Source of the DNA: Rodentibacter caecimuris
GTDB lineage: Bacteria > Pseudomonadota > Gammaproteobacteria > Enterobacterales > Pasteurellaceae
DNA length: 64,000 nt
Direction: 5' to 3'
Assembly (NCBI GenBank): GCA_001998905.1
Contig: MLAA01000008.1
Location: 1 to 64,000, forward strand
Shown: positions 49,333-61,078 of the stretch, piece after piece
Layout: every line of letters starts with the position of its first letter
Numbering within the stretch: position 1 is the stretch's first letter
Position numbers and translations under genes: made by a program
The notes under the pieces: model-generated
The model's input: only the letters and a program-made list of their open reading frames with translations
Told to the model about the DNA's origin: nothing
Database searches by the model: none

Positions 49333-50670
49333 ATGAACGCAATAATGATTATGAGAAATAAGATGCAACAAAATCCACCCATTAGTCTTCAACAGCTCAT
49401 CACGGCAACAATGATAGGAACGACAATAGAATATTTCGACAATTATATTTATGCCATTGCGGCAGTACTAATTTTTAATCATCAGTTTTTCTATAGTGCA
49501 GATCCCGTCTCAAATCAGATCGCGGCACTTTCAACACTTGCACTAACATTCATTGCTCGCCCCTTAGGAGCGGCATTATTCGGACACTTTGGAGATCGTA
49601 TAGGTAGAAAAAACACGCTTGTTATTTCTTTACTCTTAATGGGTTCGTCCACCATTATCATTGGCTTACTACCAACTTATGAACATATCGGTATTTGGGC
49701 GACCTTATTGCTTTGCTTATGCCGAATCGGACAAGGTATTGGCTTAGGTGGTGAGTGGGGAGGTGCTGCATTAGTCGCAATTGAAAATGCACCACAAAAT
49801 AAACGCGGCTGGTATGGAACATTTCCACAATTAGGGGCACCTATCGGATTATTACTAGCCAATGGCATTTTTCTTCTTATCAGTCTCCTTCTCGGAGACC
49901 AAGCTTTACTTGACTGGGCTTGGCGAATTCCATTTATTTCATCAATTATCCTGATCTTTATTGGATTATATGTCCGCCTAAAACTCGTTGAAAGCCCAAT
50001 CTTTATAACTGCAACCGAGCAAAAACGAGTAGTCAACTTACCGATAAAACTACTTTTTTCAACTTATACAAAACCATTTTTACTAGGAATGCTACTATCT
50101 GTTGCTGGCTATGTTTTATTTTATATTATGATCGCATTTACACAAGTATACGCAAAATCGCCCGTAGGGTTATCACCCTCAGGTTATTCGACAGGATTGG
50201 GGTTTTCAAGTGGGTCACTAACCTTTCTCTTAATGTGTAGCGCATGCTCTCTTGCATTCACGATTTATCTTTCAGGATTTTATATCGATCGTATAGGACG
50301 TAGAAGTTGGATGATTATTACTACATTTGGCGTTACTTTATTTGGATTATCAATCCCCTTTTTTCTAGAAAACGCAACCATTTTAAGTCTATTTTTCTTT
50401 TTTATGATAGGTATGGGGTTAATTGGAATGGGATACGGACCATTAGCGAGCTTACTACCTGAACTTTTTCCAACAGAAATTCGTTACTCTGGCGCATCAC
50501 TTGCCTACAATTGTGCAGGCATTTTGGGAGCGAGCGTTGCCACACTTATAACAATTCCATTAAATAATTACTTTGGGTTATGGGGGGTTGGAATCTATTT
50601 ATCTGCTAACGGGTTATTAAGCCTAGTAGCACTGTGGAAAATAAAAGAAACTAAGGAGAATAGTTTGTAA
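49333..50670 (+). CDS. thiU: MFS (metabolite:H+ symporter type) permease, predicted thiamine-precursor transporter
   Basis: 445 residues with twelve predicted helices. MHS signatures: GTTIEYFDNYIYA in helix 1, GHFGDRIGRKNTL between helices 2 and 3, GIGLGGEWGGAALVA, and a second-half GFYIDRIGRRSW. Co-transcribed with tenA under the TPP riboswitch. Comparative genomics has predicted a transporter named ThiU in the corresponding Pasteurellaceae operon, and this gene fits; the substrate (thiamine or HMP) is inferred. The start is uncertain: 49333 is used, but an in-frame ATG at 49363 gives a more typical short N-terminus. Confidence 0.75.
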   Translation: MNAIMIMRNKMQQNPPISLQQLITATMIGTTIEYFDNYIYAIAAVLIFNHQFFYSADPVSNQIAALSTLALTFIARPLGAALFGHFGDRIGRKNTLVISLLLMGSSTIIIGLLPTYEHIGIWATLLLCLCRIGQGIGLGGEWGGAALVAIENAPQNKRGWYGTFPQLGAPIGLLLANGIFLLISLLLGDQALLDWAWRIPFISSIILIFIGLYVRLKLVESPIFITATEQKRVVNLPIKLLFSTYTKPFLLGMLLSVAGYVLFYIMIAFTQVYAKSPVGLSPSGYSTGLGFSSGSLTFLLMCSACSLAFTIYLSGFYIDRIGRRSWMIITTFGVTLFGLSIPFFLENATILSLFFFFMIGMGLIGMGYGPLASLLPELFPTEIRYSGASLAYNCAGILGASVATLITIPLNNYFGLWGVGIYLSANGLLSLVALWKIKETKENSL

Positions 50671-50783
50671 GAAGACTTGATAAACCAGCTAATACTTTTA
50701 ACTTTGATTTTTACGTCAGTCAAGCTGATATCTGTAAGAAATGAACCATTGATAACCTGTGCTTTTCTGCTAAAAATAATAAA

Positions 50784-50853
50784 TGTTCATAAGGGAATAC
50801 GCTTTTGTTATGAAACAAAAATTATATCCGATTTCCTTATGAACAATTTTTAT
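50784..50853 (+). other. Long structured element after thiU
   Basis: Perfect 11-bp arms TGTTCATAAGG / CCTTATGAACA (50784-50794, 50835-50845) enclose a second hairpin TTTTGTT / AACAAAA; AATTTTTATT follows. It lies 114 bases past thiU. It could be a complex terminator or the 3' end of a small RNA. Confidence 0.55.
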
Positions 50854-50900
50854 TAATTACAGCTATTAGCTTCAAACTCAATAAAATAGCATTGAAATTG

Positions 50901-50909
50901 ACCGCACTT
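50901..50909 (-). repeat. USS
   Basis: Exact 9-mer starting 3 bases past the glmS stop. Confidence 0.9.
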
Positions 50910-50912
50910 TAC

Positions 50913-52745
50913 TTATTCGACCGTTACGGCTTTGGCAAGATTACGTGGTTGATCCACATCGGTTCCTTTTATTAAGGCAACATGATAAGCCAGTAATTGC
51001 ATTGGAACAGTATAAAAAATCGGTGCAATAATTTCGCTCACTGTTGGCATTGTGATTAATTTCATCCCCTCTGAAGCAGAAAAACCTGCATCTTTATCAG
51101 CGAAAACGTAGAGTTGTCCTCCTCTTGCTCTCACTTCTTCAATATTAGATTTAACTTTTTCCAACAAATCGTTAGTTGGCGCAACCACAATAACCGGCAT
51201 ATCCGCATCAATTAGAGCAAGAGGCCCGTGTTTCAATTCACCGGCCGCATAAGCCTCAGCATGAATATAAGAAATTTCTTTTAATTTTAGCGAAGCTTCC
51301 ATTGCTATTGGATAATATTCTCCCCGCCCTAAGAAAAGTGCATGATGTTTTTCGGCAAAATCCTCCGCTAAAGCTTCAATTTCTTTATCAAATGCTAATG
51401 CTTTTTCTATCTCTGCTGGCACGGATTGTAAAGCTTTCACAATTTCAGTCTCTTTTTCTGCAGAAATATTGCCATTCAATTTACCAATAACGGTAACTAA
51501 CATTAACATTGCTACCAGTTGAGTAGTAAATGCTTTTGTTGATGCAACTCCAATTTCCACACCAGCACGAGTCATAAAAGCTAAATCAGATTCTCTCACT
51601 AATGAAGAACCCGCGACATTACAAATAGTCATAGCCGCCATATAGCCTTTCTCTTTAGCTAAACGTAACGCAGCTAGGGTATCTGCTGTTTCACCAGATT
51701 GTGATAATGTTAATAACAGGCTATTTGGTCGAGTAACAAATTTACGATAACGAAATTCAGAAGCAATTTCCACATCACAACTAACCCCAGCTAACGCTTC
51801 AAACCAATAGCGAGCGGCCATTCCCGAATTATAGGAAGTTCCACAGGCAACAATTTGGACGTGTTGCACTTTTTCTAAGATTTCCTTTGCACCATTACCG
51901 ATACTGTCTACAATCACATTATTTTGGCTAATTCGCCCTTCCATTGTATTAATTAATGCTGTCGGTTGTTCAAAAATTTCTTTTTGCATAAAATGGCGAT
52001 ATTTACCCTTTTCTGCCGCATCATTTTCAAGGTTAGATTCATGTATATCACGCACAACTTTATTACCTACGCGATCATAAATATCAACAGAACGACGGCT
52101 AATTTGAGCAACATCTCCCTCTTCTAAGAAAATAAAGCGCCGAGTAACACTTAATAACGCAAGCTGATCAGAAGCCAAAAAGTTTTCACCTATACCCAAA
52201 CCTATCACTAATGGTGAACCAGAACGCGCGGCGACCAAATGATGAGGCTCATTGCGATCCAAAACAACCATTCCGTAAGCCCCACTCAACTGAGGAACCA
52301 CTTTTTGCACTGCTTGTAATAAATTTTGTGCTGTACGCATTTCCCATTCAACAAGGTGTGCAATAACTTCCGTATCTGTTTGTGATGAAAATACATATCC
52401 ACGTGATTTCAATAACTCGCGTAATTCTTCGTGATTTTCAATAATTCCATTATGAACAACAGCAAAATTACCTGACAGATGCGGGTGAGCATTAGCTTCG
52501 GAGGGTTCTCCATGAGTCGCCCAGCGAGTATGCGCAATCCCTGTTCCACCAACCAAAGGTTTGATTGCTACTGCATCATCTAATGCTTTGACTTTTCCCA
52601 AACAACGAACACGTTGCAACTCTTTTTGTTCATTGACTACTGCAACGCCGGCAGAATCATAGCCCCGATACTCTAAACGATGTAAACCGTTAATCAAAAT
52701 CTCAGCCACATCTCTTTGTGCAACCGCACCAACAATACCACACAT
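50913..52745 (-). CDS. glmS: Glutamine-fructose-6-phosphate aminotransferase
   Basis: First enzyme of UDP-GlcNAc synthesis. 610 residues. N-terminal glutaminase with Cys2 ([10 protein letters not shown]), RGYDSAG and THTRW-type [18 protein letters not shown]; two SIS domains ([38 protein letters not shown]); C-terminus ending NLAKAVTVE. It follows a DeoR-family gene by 40 bases in one operon. A USS lies just past the TAA stop. No glmS ribozyme is present, as expected outside Firmicutes. Confidence 0.98.
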   Translation of the reverse strand: MCGIVGAVAQRDVAEILINGLHRLEYRGYDSAGVAVVNEQKELQRVRCLGKVKALDDAVAIKPLVGGTGIAHTRWATHGEPSEANAHPHLSGNFAVVHNGIIENHEELRELLKSRGYVFSSQTDTEVIAHLVEWEMRTAQNLLQAVQKVVPQLSGAYGMVVLDRNEPHHLVAARSGSPLVIGLGIGENFLASDQLALLSVTRRFIFLEEGDVAQISRRSVDIYDRVGNKVVRDIHESNLENDAAEKGKYRHFMQKEIFEQPTALINTMEGRISQNNVIVDSIGNGAKEILEKVQHVQIVACGTSYNSGMAARYWFEALAGVSCDVEIASEFRYRKFVTRPNSLLLTLSQSGETADTLAALRLAKEKGYMAAMTICNVAGSSLVRESDLAFMTRAGVEIGVASTKAFTTQLVAMLMLVTVIGKLNGNISAEKETEIVKALQSVPAEIEKALAFDKEIEALAEDFAEKHHALFLGRGEYYPIAMEASLKLKEISYIHAEAYAAGELKHGPLALIDADMPVIVVAPTNDLLEKVKSNIEEVRARGGQLYVFADKDAGFSASEGMKLITMPTVSEIIAPIFYTVPMQLLAYHVALIKGTDVDQPRNLAKAVTVE

Positions 52746-52785
52746 AATTTTTCCTTTATCAATATTAGTTAACCATCAAAACACA

Positions 52786-53574
52786 TCAATTTTTGACCGC
52801 ACTTACACAAATGACTTCCACACCTTGTGCTTCAATTGCGGATTTATTTTCTTTAGACAACAAATCATCAGTAATTAACACATCAATTTGCTGCCAAGTA
52901 AGCTCCAAATTGGGCATTTTTCTACCAATTTTCTGAGCTTCTACCATAACTATCACTTCACGGGAAACATCAGCCATTACTCTGCTTAACCCGATTAATT
53001 CATTAAAAGTTGTTGTCCCCCGAGTTAAATCAATACCGTCAGCACCAATAAATAACTGATCGAAATTATACGAACGTAAAACCTGCTCGGCGACTTTACC
53101 TTGAAAAGATTCAGAATGAGTATCCCAAGTTCCTCCTGTCATTAGCAAGGTTGGTTCATTTTCCAAAGCGCGCAAAGCTGTGGCAACCGATAGCGAATTT
53201 GTCATAACAACCAAGCCTTGTTTTCGATTAAGCTGCTTAATAAGCGCGGCTGTAGTACTGCCACTATCCACAATAATACGATTATGATCAGCAATTCTCT
53301 CTGCCGCAGCTCTTGCAATAGCTAACTTTCGTTCCGAAAAAATTTCATCTTGCGCTTCATCAATAAATTCTTTTGGCATAAGTACCGCTCCGCCATAACG
53401 ACGTAATAAAAATCCGTTATTCTCAAGCGCTGTTAAATCTTTACGAATCGTAACCTCTGAGGTTTCAAGTTGATGAACTAGCTGCTCTACGCTGACTTCC
53501 CCTTGCGTTTGCAGAAGTTGCATAATGGTATGACGGCGTTGCTGGGTATTCCTAGGTTGAAAGTTTCGTTTCAT
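52786..53574 (-). CDS. DeoR-family transcriptional regulator upstream of glmS
   Basis: 262 residues. N-terminal DeoR helix-turn-helix (RRHTIMQLLQTQGEVSVEQL ... SEVTIRKDLTALE, about 12-60) and the DeoR sensor domain (IIVDSGSTTAALIKQL, LLMTGGTWD, FIGADGID). This domain binds sugar phosphates. The gene leads directly into glmS, so control of amino-sugar synthesis is likely; enterobacteria use GlmY/GlmZ RNAs instead. The last residues SAVKN are encoded by a USS overlapping the stop region. The target is inferred from position only. Confidence 0.85.
   Translation of the reverse strand: MKRNFQPRNTQQRRHTIMQLLQTQGEVSVEQLVHQLETSEVTIRKDLTALENNGFLLRRYGGAVLMPKEFIDEAQDEIFSERKLAIARAAAERIADHNRIIVDSGSTTAALIKQLNRKQGLVVMTNSLSVATALRALENEPTLLMTGGTWDTHSESFQGKVAEQVLRSYNFDQLFIGADGIDLTRGTTTFNELIGLSRVMADVSREVIVMVEAQKIGRKMPNLELTWQQIDVLITDDLLSKENKSAIEAQGVEVICVSAVKN
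52796..52804 (-). repeat. USS forming the C-terminus of the DeoR-type regulator
   Basis: Exact 9-mer encoding SAV of the terminal VSAVKN. Confidence 0.95.
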
Positions 53575-53649
53575 TATATAAACAAAGAATTAAATTTCGG
53601 TTCGGAATGTTATAGAGATTTATTTCCTTTGTAAAGAAAAATTAGATGC

Positions 53650-53682
53650 ACACAATAAAAAACCCTGCTTAAAAAGCAGGGT
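53650..53682 (-). terminator. Terminator of hupA
   Basis: Stem ACCCTGCTT / AAGCAGGGT (53662-53682) with a 3-nt loop, followed on the minus strand by TTTTTTATTG. Confidence 0.93.
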
Positions 53683-53703
53683 CAAATTCAATGATCGTTT
53701 CAA

Positions 53704-53976
53704 TTATTTAATTGCATCTTTTAATGCTTTACCAGAAACGAATGCAGGTACTTTAGATGCTGCAATTTTAATTTCCGCACCAGTTTGAGGATTACGACCT
53801 GTACGTGCAGCACGGTTATTTACTTTGAATGTACCGAAGCCGATTAATTGAACAGGCTCACCTTTTTTAAGGCTACCCGTAATCGCTTCTAAAGTTGCCT
53901 CTAAAGCGGCTTTAGCTTGTTTTTTATTTAGCTCTGCCGCGGCTGCAATAGCATCAATTAAATCTGTCTTGTTCAT
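53704..53976 (-). CDS. hupA: DNA-binding protein HU
   Basis: 90 residues, [20 protein letters not shown] at the start, the beta-arm segment [13 protein letters not shown] and the C-terminal [16 protein letters not shown]. Typical HU-alpha of gammaproteobacteria. Position after nudC-hemE-yjaG is the same as in E. coli, where nfi is an added gene. A 145-bp gap to yjaG probably contains its own promoter. Confidence 0.97.
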   Translation of the reverse strand: MNKTDLIDAIAAAAELNKKQAKAALEATLEAITGSLKKGEPVQLIGFGTFKVNNRAARTGRNPQTGAEIKIAASKVPAFVSGKALKDAIK

Positions 53977-54121
53977 AAATTTGTACCTTCTATTGAATAA
54001 ATTTCACAGTTTTATATGGTTTTAACAGACTGTTATTACAAGTAATAACACCTGCGCAAAGCATAATCGAACTTGCTTTGAAATAAAAGCAAATAATTGT
54101 AAATTTGTGATAAATGTCTCA

Positions 54122-54712
54122 TCATTGCTGAATTTCTATACCGATATTAGAAACACCCTGACTTCTTAATTCACTTTTGAGATCTAATATCAATGCAGTA
54201 TCCCGCTCTTCACAATCCTTCAACAAACGGTAAATTTGCCACTGTACATCCAGTTCTTCTTGAATTTCTTGGCATTCTTTCAGCTCATTTTCAGACAAAT
54301 CTCTATTAGCTTGCATTTCCAATAGCATTGCTACCGTCCCTAATGAAATTTGACTAATTTTGATCCCTTGCTCTAGCGTTTCTCCAGCAACGATAGCGTG
54401 TAATAATTCTGATAGACTTTCACATGCATCAAGTGCAGGGACTATACCAAAACAATCATACTGGTTGACATCTGGAATGATATTTTCCAATTTTGCTAAT
54501 TGATTTTCAAAATTAATTTTTGTACCTTTTACCGTCAAATATTCCCAAACTAAACTAAGAATATTTTGATATGCTTTGGCATATTCAGGTTGCTCCGTTA
54601 GTTTGCAAAACAACCTGAAATTTGGATACATACGCTCACATAAACAGGCCATAAAAGTCAAGTGTTGCCAACTTTCTAAATTAGCAAGACGCTTATGAAT
54701 CGGATTTCTCAT
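54122..54712 (-). CDS. yjaG: YjaG family protein (DUF416)
   Basis: 196 residues, helical and acidic, with the family start IHKRLANLESWQHLTFMACLCERMYPNF. Function unknown. It lies 13 bases after hemE in the conserved nudC-hemE-yjaG-hupA order. It has no signal peptide or membrane helix. Confidence 0.88.
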   Translation of the reverse strand: MRNPIHKRLANLESWQHLTFMACLCERMYPNFRLFCKLTEQPEYAKAYQNILSLVWEYLTVKGTKINFENQLAKLENIIPDVNQYDCFGIVPALDACESLSELLHAIVAGETLEQGIKISQISLGTVAMLLEMQANRDLSENELKECQEIQEELDVQWQIYRLLKDCEERDTALILDLKSELRSQGVSNIGIEIQQ

Positions 54713-54725
54713 AGCCTTATCCTAC

Positions 54726-55790
54726 TTATTTGTGGTAAGGTTGAGAATACTGATGAACGGCATCAATAAAGACTTTAGGTGCAGTTTCTGGCACATCTTG
54801 ATGAATACCATGTCCCAGATTAAAAATATGTCCACTACCTTGTCCAAAGTCTGTCAGAATTGACCGCACTTCTTGTTCAATACGTGCTGTCGGTGCATAT
54901 AACACACTAGGATCCATATTTCCCTGTAAAGCAACTTTATGCCCAATTCGAGCTCTAGCATCGGAAAGACTAACCGTCCAATCCAATCCAACTGCATCAC
55001 AACCAGTCTCGGCAATTTTTTCCAACCACAATCCCCCCCCTTTGGTAAATAAAGTTACCGGTACAATACGCCCTTCATTTTCTCGAATTAATCCGTCAAT
55101 GATTTTATGCATATATTGCAAGGAAAAATCCAAATATTCTCGATGTCCTAATACGCCCCCCCAAGTATCAAAAACCATCACAGATTGAGCACCAGCTTTA
55201 ATTTGCGCATTAAGATAAAGCGTAACAGCATTAGCAAGTTTATCTAGTAGTAAATGCAATATTTGAGGCTCTGCATAAAGCATTTTTTTTATTTTTGTAA
55301 AGGTTTTACTACTCCCACCTTCCACCATGTAGGTAGCTAATGTCCAAGGGCTTCCGGAAAAACCAATCAATGGAACAGCGCCTTTCAATTCACGACGGAT
55401 AGTTCGTACAGCATTCATTACGTATTGTAATTCTTGTTCGGGATCCGGAATTGGCAAATTTTCAACCGCACTTTTGCTATCAATAGGACAAGCAAATTTC
55501 GGTCCTTCTCCTGCACCAAAACTCAATCCTAATCCCATAGCATCAGGAATTGTTAAAATATCCGAAAATAAAATGGCCGCATCTAAATCATATCGGCGTA
55601 AAGGCTGTAGCGTTACTTCACAGGCAAGATCAGCATTACGACATAAAGACATAAAATCCCCTGCTTCGGCACGAGTTGCTTTATATTCTGGCAAATAGCG
55701 CCCGGCCTGGCGCATCATCCATACCGGTGTCATATCTACCGGTTCTCTTAACAATGCTTTTAAATAGCGATCGTTTTTTAATTCAGACAT
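54726..55790 (-). CDS. hemE: Uroporphyrinogen decarboxylase
   Basis: Converts uroporphyrinogen III to coproporphyrinogen III in heme synthesis. 354 residues. [15 protein letters not shown] holds the conserved Arg, then [15 protein letters not shown] with the catalytic Asp, [13 protein letters not shown] and FNLGHGI. It lies 9 bases after nudC. Two USS copies are in frame (EVRS and KSAVEN). Confidence 0.98.
   Translation of the reverse strand: MSELKNDRYLKALLREPVDMTPVWMMRQAGRYLPEYKATRAEAGDFMSLCRNADLACEVTLQPLRRYDLDAAILFSDILTIPDAMGLGLSFGAGEGPKFACPIDSKSAVENLPIPDPEQELQYVMNAVRTIRRELKGAVPLIGFSGSPWTLATYMVEGGSSKTFTKIKKMLYAEPQILHLLLDKLANAVTLYLNAQIKAGAQSVMVFDTWGGVLGHREYLDFSLQYMHKIIDGLIRENEGRIVPVTLFTKGGGLWLEKIAETGCDAVGLDWTVSLSDARARIGHKVALQGNMDPSVLYAPTARIEQEVRSILTDFGQGSGHIFNLGHGIHQDVPETAPKVFIDAVHQYSQPYHK
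54863..54871 (-). repeat. USS
   Basis: Exact 9-mer in hemE (EVRS). Confidence 0.9.
55465..55473 (-). repeat. USS
   Basis: Exact 9-mer in hemE (KSAVE). Confidence 0.9.
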
Positions 55791-55799
55791 TGTTTTTCC

Positions 55800-56582
55800 T
55801 TATTTATCTTGTTCCGCGCAGAGCGCAAGTGTAGCATTAATCAATTCGAGCGCAATAGTACCTTTTGGCGGTAATTCTGGCAAGGTTTGTCGATAGGAAA
55901 ACCACTTCGCATCATAAATCTCGGTTTCTTGTAGGCAAATTTCTCCACTTTCATAATCTGCCAAAAATCCTACCATTTGAGAATTAGGAAATGCCCAAGG
56001 TTGATTAGAAAAATAACGAATATTTTTTACGTTAATACCCGTTTCCTCCAAAACTTCTCGTGTTACGGCTTGTTCAAAGGTTTCCCCTACTTCTACAAAT
56101 CCCGCCAATGTAGTATAGATTCCCCCTTTATGACGAAGATGGTTCGCCAATAATATATCCGTACCTTTTCTTACTGCGACAATAATAGACGGACAAATAA
56201 CTGGATAACAACGGTAACTACAAGATTCGGATTGACATTGCAATGCTAATTCTTCTTTTACAATTGATGTCGGTGTGCCACATTTTCCACAAAATCGATG
56301 GGAACTCAAAAAATGATTAATTTCGACTCCGCGACTCAGTAAATAGAATTGCTCTGTAGGACGAAATAGCTGATCTCGTAAAGAATAATATGCCCTCGTA
56401 TCAATAGTCTCTTGAACTAGCCACAAAGGCTGATTATTCCATTCACCAATGATTCTCCCCGACAAATCGACACTTCCAACTTGCCAAGCCTTACCAAAAG
56501 GTAACTGATCTTCTATTAAATGTATTGTCGAACCTCGAGTAAACAGCCAATAACCATAATCTTCGGTTTGTATTTTTTGCAT
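55800..56582 (-). CDS. nudC: NAD-capped RNA hydrolase/NADH pyrophosphatase
   Basis: 260 residues. Central zinc ribbon with four cysteines (FCGKCG and CQSESCSYRCYP), a full Nudix box (GFVEVGETFEQAVTREVLEETG) and the NADH-specific QPWAFPNSQM motif. Removes NAD caps from RNA and hydrolyses NADH. First gene of the nudC-hemE-yjaG operon. A USS lies 40 bases upstream of its start. Confidence 0.95.
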   Translation of the reverse strand: MQKIQTEDYGYWLFTRGSTIHLIEDQLPFGKAWQVGSVDLSGRIIGEWNNQPLWLVQETIDTRAYYSLRDQLFRPTEQFYLLSRGVEINHFLSSHRFCGKCGTPTSIVKEELALQCQSESCSYRCYPVICPSIIVAVRKGTDILLANHLRHKGGIYTTLAGFVEVGETFEQAVTREVLEETGINVKNIRYFSNQPWAFPNSQMVGFLADYESGEICLQETEIYDAKWFSYRQTLPELPPKGTIALELINATLALCAEQDK

Positions 56583-56621
56583 AGTTTTCCACTAAATATA
56601 ATTTCTTAATTCTAAAAAATG

Positions 56622-56630
56622 ACCGCACTT
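56622..56630 (-). repeat. USS
   Basis: Exact 9-mer between the rpoC terminator and nudC. Confidence 0.9.
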
Positions 56631-56639
56631 TTATTCTTT

Positions 56640-56674
56640 GATAAGAATAAAAAAAACCCGAACAATTGTTCGGG
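56640..56674 (-). terminator. Terminator of rpoC
   Basis: Perfect 7-bp stem CCCGAAC / GTTCGGG with an AATT loop, followed on the minus strand by TTTTTTTTATTC. It ends the rpoBC transcript just past rpoC. Confidence 0.95.
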
Positions 56675-56690
56675 CTTTTTACTAATTTAA

Positions 56691-59600
56691 TTACTCTGCG
56701 TCATCTGCCATATTTAACATTTCAGCGAGATTTGCTGTTGCATCATCAGCGGTCATGATGAATTCATCGGCAATCGCCGCTTCATCAGCCTCTGATAATT
56801 TTACGGTTACTTCTTCAACCCTACGATGTTTATGGCGATTTTGATGATAAGCAAAACCGGTACCCGCAGGAATTAAACGACCAACAATAACATTCTCTTT
56901 TAAGCCACGTAGTTCATCACGTTTACCAGCTACTGCTGCTTCCGTTAATACACGTGTCGTTTCTTGGAATGATGCCGCTGAAATAAAGGATTCCGTTGCA
57001 AGAGAAGCTTTAGTTATACCTAACAGCTCACGCTCAAATTCTACCAATGGTTTTCCTTCTGCTGCGCGTTTTCGGTTGACAATTTTTACCCTTGCCACTT
57101 CGACTTGCTCTCCTTCAAGGAATTCAGAATCGTAAGCATTTTTAATCACTGCCTTACGCAACATTTGGCGAACGATCACTTCAATGTGTTTGTCGTTAAT
57201 TTTTACCCCTTGCAAACGATAAACTTCTTGAACTTCATTCACAATATAATCAGTTACAGCGTGAATACCACGTAAACGTAAAATATCGTGTGGAGTTTCA
57301 GCACCGTCAGAAATTAAATCGCCACGTTCGACCAATTCACCCTCAAAGACATTAAGTTGACGCCATTTCGGGATCATCTCTTCATAGACTTCACCACCGT
57401 CTGTTGGCGTAATTAATAAACGACGTTTACCTTTAGTCTCTTTACCAAAAGAAACAATTCCCGAAATTTCAGCCAGAATTGCAGGTTCTTTTGGTTTACG
57501 AGCTTCAAATAAATCTGCTACTCGTGGAAGACCACCCGTAATATCTTTCGTTCCAACCGATTCTTGTGGAATACGAGCAAGTGGTTCACCAACACGTACG
57601 GCAGCACCATCTTCAAGACTGACTATCGCTTTACCAGGTAAGAAATACTGAGCGATAACGTCTGTTTCAGGTAAGAATACATCATTTCCTGCCGCATCAA
57701 CCAATTTAATAGTCGGGCGTAGATCTTTACCGGCCGTAGCACGTTCACCAACATCTTGTACAACGATTGAAGATAAACCAGTTAAGTCATCAGTTTGACG
57801 AGTAACTGTTAATCCGTCAATCATATCAACAAATTTTACGAAACCAGCGACTTCGGAAACAACTGGCATTGTATGTGGATCCCAATTTGCTACCGTCTCA
57901 CCAGCACTAACTTCTTGTCCATCCCCCTTCGTTAATACTGCACCATAAGGCACTTTATAATGTTCTTTAGTACGTCCGAAAGTATCCACAACCGTTAATT
58001 CGCTATTACGGGAAGTTAAAACTAAATTTCCTTCATTGTTTATAACAAATTTTGCATTAGAAAGACGTAACGTTCCGGCATTTTTAACCTGAACACCAGA
58101 TTCCTTCGCTGCGGCCGATGCCGCACCACCAATATGGAATGTACGCATCGTCAGCTGAGTACCCGGCTCCCCAATTGATTGAGCAGCAATAACACCAACA
58201 GCTTCACCTAAATTGATAAGATGACCACGGGCCAAATCACGACCATAACATTTCGCACATACGCCATAATCCGTATCGCAAGTTACTACAGAACGAACTC
58301 GTACACTATCTACCGAATTTTGATCCAATACATCACAAAGTTTTTCATCTAATAATGTATTACGAGCTATAAGCACTTCATCTGTACCTGGTTTCAAGAT
58401 ATCTTCGGCAACAACGCGTCCTAATACTAATTCACGCAATGGCACTTTCTCATCTCCACCTTCAATTAATGGAGTAGTCATAATACCTTCGTGTGTGCCA
58501 CAATCTTCTTCAACAATTACTAAATCTTGTGCGACATCAACAAGACGGCGGGTTAAATAACCTGAGTTTGCCGTTTTTAATGCCGTATCAGCCAAACCTT
58601 TACGCGCACCGTGAGTTGAAATAAAGTATTGTAAAACGTTCAAACCTTCACGGAAGTTTGCCGTAATAGGGGTTTCAATAATTGAACCATCTGGCCGAGC
58701 CATCAAACCACGCATACCAGCCAACTGACGAATCTGTGCCGCAGATCCCCGAGCCCCCGAATCCGCCATCATAAAGATACTATTGAAAGACGCTTGTTTT
58801 TCCAATTGACCTTCACGGTTAAGTACTTCTTCGGTAGAAAGATTTTCCATCATCGCTTTCGCAACACGTTCATTAGCTGCAGCCCAAATATCGATTACTT
58901 TATTATAGCGTTCGCCTGCCGTAACCAAACCAGATTGGAATTGTTCTTGAATTTCGGCCACTTCTTCTTCCGCTGCTGAAATAATTTCATATTTCTTCTC
59001 AGGAATAACCATATCATCAATACCGACCGAAGAACCGGAACGAGCTGCATAAGCAAAACCGGTGTACATAATTTGGTCGGCAAACATAACTGCATCTTTT
59101 AAGCCCAAACGACGATAAGCTTCATTGATTAATTTTGAAATTGCTTTTTTACCCAGAGTTTGATTAAACAAGGCATAAGGCATTCCTTTCGGCGCAATCA
59201 TCCACAAAATAGCCCGACCAATAGTCGTATCTGTTAAGGTTGTTTTAGATTCAAATTCGCCTTGTTCATTTTTACTGTACTCAGTAATACGCACTTTAAC
59301 ACGAGAGTGCAGTTCTGCTTGCCCTGTACGGTACGCTTTCTCTGCCTCACGAGAATCCTGCAATAACATTCCCTCACCTTTACCATTGACTTTATCACGT
59401 GTCATATAGTAAAGACCTAATACAACGTCTTGTGAAGGCACAATAATCGGATCACCGTTTGCTGGAGATAGTACGTTATTGGTTGACATCATCAAAGCGC
59501 GGGCTTCGAGTTGAGCTTCCAATGTCAATGGAACATGAACTGCCATTTGGTCTCCATCGAAGTCCGCATTAAATGCTGCACAAACTAACGGATGTAACTG

Positions 59601-60944
59601 AATCGCTTTACCTTCAATTAAGATAGGCTCAAAAGCTTGAATCCCTAAACGGTGTAAAGTCGGTGCACGGTTTAACAAAATAGGATGCTCTCTAATCACT
59701 TCAGCAAGAATATCCCAAACAATAGCATCTTCGCGCTCAACCATTTTTTTCGCCGCTTTAATGGTTGTTGCGTAACCACGACTCTCTAATTTTGCATAAA
59801 TAAACGGACGGAATAATTCCAATGCCATTTTTTTCGGTAAGCCGCATTGATGCAAATGTAAGTAAGGACCAACAGTAATAACTGAACGACCAGAATAGTC
59901 TACACGTTTACCTAATAAATTTTGACGGAAACGACCTTGTTTCCCCTTAATCATATCCGCCAAAGATTTCAGTGGACGGCGGTTAGAACCAGTAATTGCA
60001 CGACCGCGGCGACCGTTATCTAATAATGCATCCACAGACTCTTGTAACATTCGTTTTTCATTACGTACAATAATATCTGGTGCAATGAGATCTAAAAGAC
60101 GTTTTAAACGATTATTACGGTTAATTACTCGACGGTATAAATCATTTAAATCAGATGTAGCAAAACGTCCACCGTCAAGAGGAACTAATGGGCGCAAATC
60201 AGGCGGTAATACTGGTAAAACAGTCATGACCATCCATTCCGGCTTGTTACCGGATTGTAAAAATGCTTCCAATAATTTTAAACGTTTAGTAATTTTTTTA
60301 CGTTTAGTCTCAGAATTAGTTTCCTGTAGCTCTTCGCGTAATTTTTCGCATTCAACTTCAAGATCGATACCTTTTAACAGATCTTGAATCGCTTCCGCTC
60401 CCATTTTGGCTTCAAATTCATCTTGCCAACGATCTTCCGCATCTAAGAACTGCTCTTCCGTCAAAAGTTGACCACGTTCAAGATCCGTCATTCCTGGCTC
60501 AGTAACGATATACATTTCAAAATAAAGCACTCGTTCAATATCACGCAGTGGCATATCTAATAATAAGCCGATACGAGACGGTAAAGACTTTAAAAACCAG
60601 ATATGTGCAACCGGGGAAGCAAGCTCAATATGCCCCATGCGTTCACGACGAACTTTAGTTTGCGTAACCTCTACGCCACATTTTTCACAAATTACACCAC
60701 GGTGTTTTAAACGTTTATACTTACCGCATAAACATTCATAATCTTTTACTGGCCCAAAAATACGAGCACAAAAAAGACCGTCTCTCTCAGGTTTAAACGT
60801 ACGGTAGTTAATAGTTTCCGGCTTTTTCACTTCACCGAATGACCAAGAACGAATCATATCTGGCGATGCAAGCCCAATTTTAATCACATCAAAATCTTCA
60901 CTAGTTTTTGATTGTGCTTTTAAAAACTTCACTAAGTCTTTCAC
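56691..60944 (-). CDS. rpoC: RNA polymerase subunit beta-prime
   Basis: 1417 residues. Zinc-binding [20 protein letters not shown] near the N-terminus, the active-site NADFDGDQM that holds the catalytic Mg2+, the second zinc site [16 protein letters not shown] and the trigger loop region [15 protein letters not shown]. The start codon is GTG at 60944 (GTG AAA GAC), as in E. coli rpoC, with GGAGA seven bases upstream. It follows rpoB after 134 bases that contain a USS. Confidence 0.99.
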   Translation of the reverse strand: MKDLVKFLKAQSKTSEDFDVIKIGLASPDMIRSWSFGEVKKPETINYRTFKPERDGLFCARIFGPVKDYECLCGKYKRLKHRGVICEKCGVEVTQTKVRRERMGHIELASPVAHIWFLKSLPSRIGLLLDMPLRDIERVLYFEMYIVTEPGMTDLERGQLLTEEQFLDAEDRWQDEFEAKMGAEAIQDLLKGIDLEVECEKLREELQETNSETKRKKITKRLKLLEAFLQSGNKPEWMVMTVLPVLPPDLRPLVPLDGGRFATSDLNDLYRRVINRNNRLKRLLDLIAPDIIVRNEKRMLQESVDALLDNGRRGRAITGSNRRPLKSLADMIKGKQGRFRQNLLGKRVDYSGRSVITVGPYLHLHQCGLPKKMALELFRPFIYAKLESRGYATTIKAAKKMVEREDAIVWDILAEVIREHPILLNRAPTLHRLGIQAFEPILIEGKAIQLHPLVCAAFNADFDGDQMAVHVPLTLEAQLEARALMMSTNNVLSPANGDPIIVPSQDVVLGLYYMTRDKVNGKGEGMLLQDSREAEKAYRTGQAELHSRVKVRITEYSKNEQGEFESKTTLTDTTIGRAILWMIAPKGMPYALFNQTLGKKAISKLINEAYRRLGLKDAVMFADQIMYTGFAYAARSGSSVGIDDMVIPEKKYEIISAAEEEVAEIQEQFQSGLVTAGERYNKVIDIWAAANERVAKAMMENLSTEEVLNREGQLEKQASFNSIFMMADSGARGSAAQIRQLAGMRGLMARPDGSIIETPITANFREGLNVLQYFISTHGARKGLADTALKTANSGYLTRRLVDVAQDLVIVEEDCGTHEGIMTTPLIEGGDEKVPLRELVLGRVVAEDILKPGTDEVLIARNTLLDEKLCDVLDQNSVDSVRVRSVVTCDTDYGVCAKCYGRDLARGHLINLGEAVGVIAAQSIGEPGTQLTMRTFHIGGAASAAAKESGVQVKNAGTLRLSNAKFVINNEGNLVLTSRNSELTVVDTFGRTKEHYKVPYGAVLTKGDGQEVSAGETVANWDPHTMPVVSEVAGFVKFVDMIDGLTVTRQTDDLTGLSSIVVQDVGERATAGKDLRPTIKLVDAAGNDVFLPETDVIAQYFLPGKAIVSLEDGAAVRVGEPLARIPQESVGTKDITGGLPRVADLFEARKPKEPAILAEISGIVSFGKETKGKRRLLITPTDGGEVYEEMIPKWRQLNVFEGELVERGDLISDGAETPHDILRLRGIHAVTDYIVNEVQEVYRLQGVKINDKHIEVIVRQMLRKAVIKNAYDSEFLEGEQVEVARVKIVNRKRAAEGKPLVEFERELLGITKASLATESFISAASFQETTRVLTEAAVAGKRDELRGLKENVIVGRLIPAGTGFAYHQNRHKHRRVEEVTVKLSEADEAAIADEFIMTADDATANLAEMLNMADDAE

Positions 60945-61048
60945 AAATATTCTCCTGTCGGAGTTGAAGGTTTTAAAGTACGGTCAAAAAATGATTTATT
61001 CTTAAATTTCTCTCATCACGAATCAAGAGACAAAGACTAATCTTTATG

Positions 61049-61057
61049 ACCGCACTT
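61049..61057 (-). repeat. USS
   Basis: Exact 9-mer between rpoB and rpoC. Confidence 0.9.
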
Positions 61058-61078
61058 CGGCGATTTTAAACAAGAATA

